Assembly: GCA_036897625.1 (NCBI GenBank)
Contig: JAYMTA010000668.1
Span: forward strand, 1-25,440
From: Pelargonium cotyledonis
Lineage: Eukaryota; Streptophyta; Magnoliopsida; Geraniales; Geraniaceae
Reading direction: 5' to 3'
DNA length: 25,440 bases
Position numbers and translations under genes: made by a program
In this document: positions 1 to 9,800 of the stretch, one piece after another
Layout of the letters: each line of letters starts with the position of its first letter
Numbering within the stretch: the stretch's first letter is position 1
The notes under the pieces: generated by a model
What the model was told of the DNA's origin: nothing
Seen by the model: the letters and a program-made list of their open reading frames with translations, nothing else
Database searches by the model: none

Positions 1-1159
1 AAAAAAAAAAAAACGTAACTACATGAGTGTTATAAAAAATTATATTATAATATGTGTACGTTTTATATATTTTTTGAGCGTTTATTCTTCTTCTATTAAA
101 GAAGAGATTTATTACAGTAATTTATTTTCTTCCCTTAAAAAAAAAGTTTATTTTCTTTATTTACTAATACCTTCACTTTAATGGAAATTGCAACAAAATA
201 GTTATATGTGAAAAATATTAACTGAAAATGTGGCATAAATTTTGGTTTTAACAAAATGGTAAGTTGTGAAAATTTCAATATTTTAATATTTTCAAAAATG
301 CAAAATAGAACTAAATTTCCAGTGACAAAAATTTCATTTAGGAGAGAGGATAGGATACTGAGAGTATTACCTTCTAAAAAAATTAAGGTTTTTAAATTTG
401 ATATTGATTTGCGTTTTTAAATACGTTGAGTGTTTATGTATATATGTATGTACCATGTATGTATGTATGTATTGTGTTGGGTTATCGCATTTACTGAATT
501 GCTTTTTATAATCTTCTAAGGTAAAAAAGAAGAAGATGGTGATTTTTGGATTATTGATTAACTATTGATGCTGAGATTATCTTTAGAAGACTTTTGATCA
601 CTTGTTCATTTTCCTTCTTCTAATTTTGTTGAGAAAAATGTAAGATTAGTAGTCAAATAAATTAATATATATATCATTCATAAATATAGACATTTTGCAA
701 GAATCATCATATACAAAACGAATTATCTACATTAAGAAAATAAAAACACAATTTTACTATGAATATTAAAAAATTGGGAGAAGAATCACATATATCTTAG
801 TATCTTTTAATTAAACTAAAGAAGAGAGTAGAAATATTAGAATTACAATTAATTTCAATAATCCAATAGTTCACAATCTCGATTTCCATTATGAAAGGTC
901 TTTTCATTTCTCCTGTCTCCGTTGTTTCTCAGTTCCTGCATTATTATAGTATCGAGTTTAATTAATAATATTGAAATTCACAAATAAAAGTCTTGATGGT
1001 AAATTAAAGAAGAAGAAGAAAAACACCACTTTGCTCAATATTGTAAGGAAATATAAATTTAAAATTGTGCCTTTTGTAACAAAATTGTAGATATAATCTG
1101 ACAAAAAAAAATTCCAAAGACACAAAGTTAATAAGAAATTTTTAATTTCCACTAATGTT
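1..1159. other. AT-rich intergenic DNA, no gene seen
   Basis: No open frame here resembles a known protein. The sequence is strongly AT-rich, with an A run at the left edge, short TA runs (for example near 664-673) and a GTAT-type microsatellite at 435-472. Nothing else could be supported on either strand. Confidence 0.6.
435..472. repeat. TATG/GTAT microsatellite
   Basis: An interrupted run of the tetranucleotide TATG/GTAT, broken by TATATA and by ACC. A longer run of the same motif lies inside an intron at about 6803-6835. Simple slippage repeat with no sign of function. Confidence 0.7.
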
Positions 1160-1339
1160 GATGGGCCAAGCGGTTGATACGCTTTGGATTTCCTTTGAGG
1201 TCTCAGGTTCAAGTCTCCTTGCCGACGGTATGGGGAGGAATTTATGGGTTTAAGGAACAACTAACAGGGTGATGCCTCCCACTGAGGGTGAGAAACATTG
1301 GCCTGCAAAGCTGACCTGCTGTCCCTCGCTTATAAAAAA
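1160..1339 (+). mobile_element. tRNA-derived SINE (short interspersed element)
   Basis: A GC-richer island in AT-rich DNA. It starts with an A-box-like stretch (GGGCCAAGCGGT, about 1163-1174). A B-box-like stretch (GGTTCAAGTCT, 1206-1216) follows about 30 bases later, the spacing expected of an internal RNA polymerase III promoter. A non-tRNA body follows, then a short A tail at about 1334-1340. AATGTT occurs just before the element (1154-1159) and again at its end (1340-1345), a plausible 6-bp target duplication. The tRNA-like head does not fold as a usable tRNA and the B box departs from GGTTCGANNCC, so this is a SINE copy, not a tRNA gene. The family cannot be named without a repeat library. 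Confidence 0.6.
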
Positions 1340-1345
1340 AATGTT

Positions 1346-3020
1346 ACTTTTGAATTTTGATAAGAAACAAACAAACAAAAAAAAAATTCTCACAATATAC
1401 TAAGCTAACAAATGACAATTTCTTTTACATCTTACTATGTTGTATGAATGATCAACTTGGATAAGGGGGAGAAAATTGTGTGATGCTTTATTTGATTTTG
1501 TTGGAGCATTTTTTTGACTTGATTTCTCACTGTCATTTGGCAAAAGAATAAGAAATAAAAAGTTAAAACATTATTGAATGTAATATAGAGTTAATGTTTC
1601 GTTGAAAAAAATATTACTAATCCTTTTGTTCATGATGTTTATGATCACTTACTATAGATGTGCTCCTTCAAAGTTGGTTGAACGATTTCCATCCATTTGT
1701 ATAAAACCCTCATTTCACAAAACACATATGCAAATTGCTTTGCATTATAGAGATTTCATGAAGGTGAAGAAAAGATGAAGAGAATTTTCATTTGTTTGAG
1801 ACTCTTATTAGCTAAAAACACTTATCTTTTGATTAGATATGTTGTTTTCTTCTATTGTAATATAGTATATATATATACTAGTGATTGACTGATTGTAATA
1901 TCGAATATTATTAACTATTATTATTAGTTAATAGTTTGAACAATTGTAACTCTTAGAATGTAAAGAAACACTCAATGAGAGAGTTTGAAATTGTTAAAGT
2001 TGGTGATGTGGCATCACCTAATGCTACCTCACCAACTTTAACACATATATATGTTGATTTTCAATTCATTTTTATATGAGATAATTATTTATTTATTTTA
2101 CCAAAATTATATTTATTTATTTGTCTACATTTGTCAAGAAATTTGAACTACTATTCTATCTGGTGTTATCAATTCGAGTTTTGAATCAAGATTGAATTTA
2201 GTTATAAAGACTTGACTCAACTTTAAACTAGTGTTGAACAGGTTCGTTTCATAGAATTTAGGATTTTGTGCTAAAACGGAAAAAATTAGGTCGTTAGAAG
2301 TCGAAAACTAGACAACTTTTCATGAGGCGGTCAAGATGGTCTTTATGATGGCACAAAAGAGCAAATCAGAGAGAAAATGAGAGGAAGAGGAGCATGCTGA
2401 GCGGTTGTGTCGTTGATAGCCCAAGTAGGTAGAGAGAGGATAGTGAATAGATGAAACAACAAAACGGGTGTGATGCGTTCTAGAATGAAAAGAAGTTATG
2501 TTTTTATATCGTTTCCTTAGTAGGATCCCAGTACACATGTTGGAAAATTGAACTCTACTCAATTGGGGGGCATGTTTAGTCGCACAACTTACACATGTTA
2601 AGACAGTGTCACAGTGGTATGAGTATCAGTAACAGATTCTAGATTAGATTTCACACCTGTATATAATGTCGGGTTCATATCTATTTGTCTGATCCAGCCT
2701 AAAATTAAGCGAGAATGAGAGTTGAGGATCAAGTGCCTAAACTTATCTCATCACAATCAAATAATCACAGTAACATTGTCGGTTTATGGAATCTTTTGTT
2801 TGTCCGAAAAAAAGAGTTTATGGAATCTTAATCAATAATTATCCAATAAAATCATCTTAAAATGTTCATGATCCTAAAATTTTAGGAGTAATAAATTTAT
2901 TTATAAGGTTTTTATCGGGCTTAATGTCAAGCGTATAGTAAACTACAAAATTGATGAAAAATCGACTTGAAAGAAACTATTAATGTTTGGTACTCAATTG
3001 TTGTCAACAAAACTCTGTAA
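1346..3020. other. AT-rich intergenic DNA with small hairpins
   Basis: No credible coding region. It holds several short inverted repeats: ATTAACTA/TAGTTAAT arms at about 1910-1932, the strong hairpin at 1994-2041 (listed separately), and a perfect 16-bp palindrome TCCTAAAATTTTAGGA at 2872-2887. Short open frames on the - strand around 2320-2560 have no recognisable domains or gene structure. Confidence 0.55.
1994..2041. repeat. 48-bp hairpin with 13-bp perfect arms
   Basis: TTAAAGTTGGTGA at 1994-2006 is the exact reverse complement of TCACCAACTTTAA at 2029-2041. A second short pairing, GCAT (2011-2014) with ATGC (2021-2024), lies inside the loop. No coding region is near. It may be the joined ends of a deleted inverted-repeat element. 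Confidence 0.65.
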
Positions 3021-3287
3021 GTTTGCATTTGGGAACATAGATTTGATTTGAAATTCGAGATTTGAAATTTTGAATGTCAAATGTTGTATTTCAAATACAA
3101 ATAAAATGTTTGAGAAAACATAGAATTTCAAATGACAATGGATAAAATGTCATTTGAAATCTCATGGTTTTGGCATGTTTTGAGTGTCAATGGATTTTAT
3201 TCAAATCCAAATCCAAATTCATGGAGTTTCCAAACATCTCATTTGGCTCAAATCCAGCATTTCAAATCAAATGAGAGTTCACAAACA
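3021..3287. mobile_element. Foldback / MITE-like inverted-repeat element
   Basis: The left end (about 3021-3066) reads GTTTG, GGGAAC, then ATTTGATTTGAAAT. The reverse complement of the right end (about 3245-3287) reads GTTTG, GAAC, then the same ATTTGATTTGAAAT, so the outer arms pair over roughly 40 bases with small gaps. Inside is a perfect 13-bp pair: ATTTCAAATGACA at 3125-3137 and TGTCATTTGAAAT at 3148-3160. The nested symmetry suggests a non-autonomous foldback DNA element. No clear target duplication was found, so the exact ends are uncertain. Confidence 0.5.
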
Positions 3288-4199
3288 CACCATAAATACA
3301 ATCACAAATCTCATATTTTCTAGAAATATCTTGAAACCGGAGGCTGTGTTCAACTTTTTTTTTTTTTTAATTATGATATTGTTGTATGTATCAATCAATA
3401 GAATCATATACACAAATTAGAATTGATTTAACATAAACATTCAAATATTTTTCGGTTTCTAACAAATTGACACACATACTAACTGTTACGTCATCACCTT
3501 AATCCTGATCAGTTAAGCTGAAATTCGAAGAATTTAGATCTAGTAAAAAACGAGAAGAAATCTATGGCAAATCCCTTGAAAAAGAAAAGTGATTGGAGTA
3601 TAAAAAAGGAGTCAGATAAAAGTAAAATAAGGAAAAAAATTGCCAAAGTGGGGTCCAATCGTGAAGCTCATTCCCACGCCCGTGGCTGACATGAGTTCAT
3701 GCCACGGTTGTGGAGCTCCAACTACTCTCGTTGTTAGCAATCTTTGCTCAACGACAACTCTATTTGAGCTCTAACGATGTTGAGAACAGATATTTTTAAT
3801 GTTCGTGTCATATTGAAAGTTGGACAAACATATATAGAAATCATGTTTAATGGTCGAGCACAAATACGACACATATTTCAAATTTGACACGGTACTAAAT
3901 AAGTTGTATTAACATGACACAATACGACTGATTCAAAAATAACTCAACACATATAATAAAAATAGAACTTATAACATGATAGACACAATATTATCAAACA
4001 TGTTTTGGTACGACATGACCCAGCATTCCAACAAGTTTTAGATAAAAGAAATTCAGTTGATTCCAAATCATCAACACCTCTATAACAGGTGCATTTTAGA
4101 AAGAAAAGAAAAGAAAGAAAATTTTGGCGGTGAGAACAGCGACCAATGACCACTGGGAACGGGACGGTGACCAACGGTTTATAACAGTCTAGTCATCAT
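3288..4199. other. Intergenic DNA upstream of the sterol glucosyltransferase gene
   Basis: No coding region is supported. A hairpin with 7-bp perfect arms, CCGTGGC (3680-3686) and GCCACGG (3701-3707), sits in a locally GC-rich patch. From about 3840 to 4020 variants of ACGACAC/TTGACAC/ATGACAC recur, possibly an eroded transposable element. The last 200 bases probably belong to the promoter of the downstream gene. Confidence 0.45.
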
Positions 4200-4354
4200 C
4201 GTCCCCTTTCTCTCGCTGTCACTCTCTTTCCTTCGCTTTTTCTCCTTTTTTCTCAAACCAAACCAAACCAAACGGTCCAAACACCAAACCAAATCCACCA
4301 CCGTCCATTCCATCATGTCTATATATATTCCTTTCCATCTCTCCATTTCCTCCC
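4200..4354 (+). promoter_or_regulatory. Promoter/5' leader of the sterol glucosyltransferase gene
   Basis: The stretch before the start codon is pyrimidine-rich (4200-4253) and then carries repeated AAACC units (4254-4291), typical of plant leaders. A TATATATA motif at about 4320-4327 lies only some 28 bases before the start codon, too close to act comfortably as its TATA box, so transcription probably begins further upstream. If so, the leader contains an out-of-frame ATG at 4315 whose 31-codon frame ends at 4408-4410, past the true start at 4355. No transcript evidence is available. Confidence 0.4.
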
Positions 4355-6802
4355 ATGGCGGGCTCTTCCGGCAGTTCCTCCGGTTCCGGCACTTCCATCG
4401 AAGATTCTGATCTCCGTTCCCTCGATCACAGCACCTCTCATTCTTCAGGTCAAATATCTTTTAAAATTTCTGCTTCCTTTCTCGTTAACGATCGGTTTCG
4501 GTGTCGTTTCGTGTTCTGATATCGGATCGTATGTGTAATTTTGTGCGGACAGGTCACATCGGCGGGACGCGGTCGTTCGGAGAAGCCTCCTCCACGGCGT
4601 CGGGGAAATTAGAGTCCAGTTCCAGCGTACTTGCTAGGACTACTAAATCGTCGCATTTGCTGTCCAGTTTCTTCGACGAGAAATTTCCTCTTAAGAAGAA
4701 GGTTTGGTTTCGTGCCCTGCCTCGATTCTTTGCTGATTTAGGAAGGTAGCATATTCGTGTCCAATTTTCTTGCCGTCTAAGTCAGCTTTGTATGGTGTGG
4801 AATGCTGAATTATGTTCGTTGGTTGGTTGTGTTGATGATCAAATTCTTTGTTGCTTTATCATTGTCCATGAATTTTAGAATGATTTTTTGTTATTCAAAT
4901 TTGGCTGCTTAGGTTAAGTTGCAATTAAGATATCCGATAATGTTTATTGAATCCAGTTTCGAGAAGGTTTGGTTTCATGCTCCGCCTCAATTTCATCATT
5001 TTTCTTCTTCTGATTTGCTTGTTTAAATTTCTAGTCGATTTAGGAAGGCAGAGTATACATGTTTTGTTTTGGAAGGTCTTCATTTCCAGGTCAGGAAGAA
5101 AGTTCAATTTGCTTGTTGTCTAAGCCAGCTTTGTATTGTATGAAATGCTGAATTGTATGTTGGAATATTTTGGAAAAGTATTCATTGGTTGGCTCTGTGT
5201 TGATCAATTTGTTGTTGTAGTCCATGAATTTTAGAATTTTTTTTATTCAAATTTGGCTGGTTATGTTTCAAGAAAGATATTTTATTTTATTTTTCCCCTG
5301 CAAATTGAATTCAGGTGCATATTATTAGTTTCTTTGATGGTCAATGTTGGTATAGACACCAGTGACTTCCTTATTTTGCTGTGTTCTTGTTACAAAGTCT
5401 TCGAACATTTAGATATGTTATTTGCAATTTTCTTAGATAATTTGCCATGTTTTCTGTTTACAAGTTTATTTGCTACAACGATCTTTTCGTAGAGATCATA
5501 TGAAGAATAAAAAAATGAGCTTTCTTGGCATCCCAGCTTATTGACAAATATCTCTTTAATTTACATTTTTCATGTTCGATATTATGAAACATATTGTTTT
5601 CTCCAAAATGTTCTTCTTTGGGTTTTGTCTTATAAAATATTTTCTTCTTCCTCTTTTTTTTTTTTTTCCTGGACGTGCACTTGATTGATAGTTCGTAACT
5701 TTATGTTGCTGTTGAATTTCTGGGGTTTTCAACATTTCTTTTAATTCTGCAGCTCAAATTGTTAAAACAACTTGCTACTATAAAAAATGATGGAACTGTG
5801 CAATTTGAAGTTCCAGTTGATATTAAGCCACATAGTCTAGACAATGGGAACGGAGGTCACAAGGAAAGTAGTGATGAAGAATCTCTTGACTCAGTGGATA
5901 TTCAAGTCCTACCACCACTACAGATTGTCATGCTTATTGTTGGAACAAGAGGAGATGTACAACCATTTGTGGCCATTGGAAAACGATTACAGGTGATAAA
6001 AGTTTTCTGATTCAGACAACTTGTTAATAAAATTAACTTTTGAGCTCAGTTTCTCAAATTCTTTGTTGAAGAGAATTTGAGAAAGTGAACCTGTCCTAGA
6101 AGCATATTAGAGCTCAGTTTCCCTTTAAAACCAGAATATGAATTCTTTGTACCGCACTTCATTTGCTTACATTATGCATATGCTAATGACACTAATGTTC
6201 TTGAAGCATAAGATTCTCATTTTTGTTAAACTTCGAACTTTCATGTGTGGGCAACATGTGTTGATAGAGATGAATATGCTGGCAGGAAGATGGTCATCGG
6301 ATTAGATTGGCAACTCATGCTAATTTTAAAGATTTTGTCCTGACTTCTGGGTTGGAGTTTTTTCCTCTAGGCGGAGACCCAAAAGTTCTAGCTGAATGTA
6401 AGTATGTTCTCACCTTATTTTGTCTGATCTCCCATAACATCTTAATTATGTCAGTTTCATTTGATCATGTGATAGCTTTTGAAACATATTTTCAATAATT
6501 CAACTTCTGTTTTGATCTTTAAAAAGTGGACATTAAGACCTGAACTTTTAAAAAATTGAGCAAACTTGTGGTTGCAATTAGATCTGTTAACTGCTGATGT
6601 GGCACTGTTGATCCGCAATGGTTGACGTCGACTGCTCAACTTTTTCTTCTCTCCCCAAAAACTGAATAAAATTATAATATGGTGTCTGCCTGTTGGTTTT
6701 GGGCTTTTTTTTTTTTGAAATTTCATGCATTATTTTATAAAATATTTACTTAAGCAACTTGACTAAAAAATTTATTTGAAATTAATTTATCCTCAAATTT
6801 CA

Positions 6803-6835
<33 letters not shown>

Positions 6836-9800
6836 TCAAATTTCCAATTGAATCGGGCTAAAAAATTCCAAATTCCCCAATGAATATAACTCTTTATAAA
6901 AATTAAACTGATATTAGATTCTCTTTGATTCTTTATTCTATATATACACACACAGAATTTTTTCTCGCTTTTATCTGAAATATGTAAAAATATTTAGATT
7001 TGTCTATGGAGGTGTATTTTTTTTAATAAAAAAAACTTAAACTGATAATCCTGTTCCTTATCTATAAAAATTTGCAAGCATTAAAAAAACTTAAATTGTA
7101 TGAAAACAGTCCAAATCAGATATGCGAGCATTAAATTATGATTTTCTTAGATAGCAAAGGAAGAAGAAGAAAATTAGTAAATTACTGCTCAACGTCATTC
7201 AAAACTAGTCAATGGTACCATGTGGCACATACGTAATTAACGGTAACCATTAACAGATCTAACAACAACCTCTAGTTTGTCTAATTTTTGAAAATTCCGG
7301 CTACTTGTGACTTTTGTCTCAAACTTGAGCCACCAAATTGATAAATTTGTTAAAAACGACTTTTAGGAGTTAATCTTTTTTTATCTCTGAATTATGTTAG
7401 CATCCGCAAAGTTCAATTCCTTTGACCTGACATTTCAGTTAATCAAGTCATTTTGGATGAATTGTTTAGTTGTTTTATTTTCTTGTATTAGTTCAATTTG
7501 AGTTCTCTTGCCAACATATCATTTTGTAGTGTAACTTCTATTCTGTTTTCCTGTTCGGCTCAAGATCCTGCACACATCTACAAACATTTAAAGTTACAAA
7601 TATTAGTGCTGTAATAAATTGCGTAATTTCGAACTTGATCCCATACAAATTTGAATGAGTGACAGAGCAAGTTAAAAATGACTTTCAGTATTTTCTCTGC
7701 TAAATGCCTTATACTTTATGATTCGTTCCAATGATTATAAAATGGTATTCAACTTTACTCCTTAGACAGTCTTAACTCTTTCTTGGACAGTTGATGTCTA
7801 ATTGAATCTTGCTAGAATGTATACGCAGAGGAGATGAGCTATAAGAGGGACATGTTTATCCAGTCCTTATTTAAACTCTTACAGGATTTAATCATTGAGC
7901 TTTATCAGTGATGCATATTAACTGAAATTTTTTTTGGCAGATATGGTGAAAAATAAAGGCTTCTTGCCGTCAGGGCCTTCAGAAATATCTATTCAACGAG
8001 AACAGATAAAGGCCATCATATACTCTTTACTTCCTGCGTGCACCAACCCAGATCCCGATTCTAATACTCCTTTCAAAGTTGATGCTATTATTGCCAATCC
8101 TCCAGCGTATGGTTAGTGTTTTACCTTCTAATTAATGTTGTTTTCAATAATGCATTTCCTTTTTGTTTCCTTATAACACATATTACACATTTAACATTTT
8201 AAGCAGAAAGCCTTTTTCTGGTTATATGGCATACATAAACATTTTTAGACCATTGTAGACTATGACATGTTTAATACAAGTTTTATGGTAGTAGCTAGTA
8301 ATATTAACGTACAAGTTGCCTTGACAGCCTTGTATATCTAGGTAGCGCTTGGATTACACTAATTGTTCAGGAATGAGAACCTACGTCGTATTACAAATTG
8401 AAATTGATCCTGTTATGGAATTTTATTAACAAATTTAGTGAAGTCAATGTATGACACTTTTTCTTTTTCTTGTTTGATCTACTTTTAACAGCACCGATGT
8501 GTGCTTGAGGATCTTGCTTCTCTCGGTCTTGAGCCTGTCTCTCACTCTCACTATTAGTTTTCAAATATATATACTTTTATGTTATTTTAACTTAAATTCA
8601 AGGCTACTTGCATCTATATATGTACTGTGAAGGGATTCATTTGATTTTTAATATAGACATGCTTCTCCAGGACACACACATGTTGCAGAGGCTCTGAAAG
8701 TACCAATTCATATATTTTTCACAATGCCGTGGACGTAAGTCTTGTATGTTTGGAGAGTCTTGATGCTTTTAGTGCTCATTTCTCAATAATCTAATTTTTC
8801 ACTTCAAATACCAAGAGATGATATTTCTTTATTTTGTCAGGCCTACTAGTGAATTCCCCCATCCGTTGTCCCGAGTTAAACAACACGTTGGGTATAGAGT
8901 GAGTGCTTCCTTTATTGTAAAATGTTTAAGTGTCATTTGGTCATGATCTACTTTATCAATGTTGAACTGTTCTGCAGATATCATATCAAATTGTTGATGG
9001 ATTAATACATCTAGGAATACGAGACATCATACGCCATTTTAGGAAGAAAAAGCTGAAGCTAAGACGTGTCTCATATTTGAGTGGGTACTATAGCTGTCCT
9101 CTTGATGTACCTTATGGATATATATGGAGTCCTAGCCTGGTTCCGAAACCAAAAGGTAGTTCATTCAAATACTCGTTGTGAATATCAAGAATTATTGGTT
9201 TGCTAGAATTAATATTACAGGGCATTAAATCATTAGTCGGTCATTAAGAGTGTTATTGCTTAATTTTTATGTTTGGCTTTCAAGACTGGCATCGGTGATA
9301 GAATGTTATGTTCTTTACCTAAAAAACCATTGCTGCTTTTGGTGAAACATAGATAAGGGCACAGGTCACAGGACCTTAAGTCTCTTTATTAACACCCTTC
9401 TGTTTGGCTGTATGCGAAGTCTATTTCTCATGCCCTTTTCTATTTTCAGACTTTTTGAATGGCCTCAATGTTCTGCAACTGTCTTTAGGGATCTCTTTTG
9501 TACGCTACCTGTTTACTTGAATGGTCCTGTCCTACTTTTCTCATAAAAAAAAGAAAAAAGAAAAAAAAAAAGATAGCAGCTCTGCTAACCAGAAGGCATG
9601 TTGATACTGCTGCTTCTACTGGAAAGATAGTGTTCTAAATTCTAATATTGATTAGTTCTCCACTTTTACAGATTGGGGTCCTAAGATTGATGTAGTAGGG
9701 TTTTGTTTCCTCGACCTTGCCTCAAATTATAAACCTCCAGACAAACTTGTGAAGTGGCTTGAAGATGGTAAAAAGCCTATTTATATTGGTTTTGGCAGCC

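Noticed and set aside
1160-1235. A functional tRNA gene
   Set aside because: A- and B-box-like motifs are present, but no cloverleaf or plausible anticodon arm can be drawn and the sequence runs into a SINE body with an A tail.
958-1260. 100-codon open frame on the - strand over the SINE region
   Set aside because: It is low-complexity (poly-Phe), partly made of the SINE, with no gene structure.
3840-4020. Recurring GACAC/ACGAC motifs suggesting an old transposable element
   Set aside because: No terminal repeats or boundaries could be found. The motif alone is too weak.
9430-9572. Possible 3' end of a LINE with a poly-A tract in UGT80 intron 8
   Set aside because: The A-rich stretch (9546-9572) follows sequence that vaguely resembles plant LINE 3' ends, but I found no coding remnant or target duplication.
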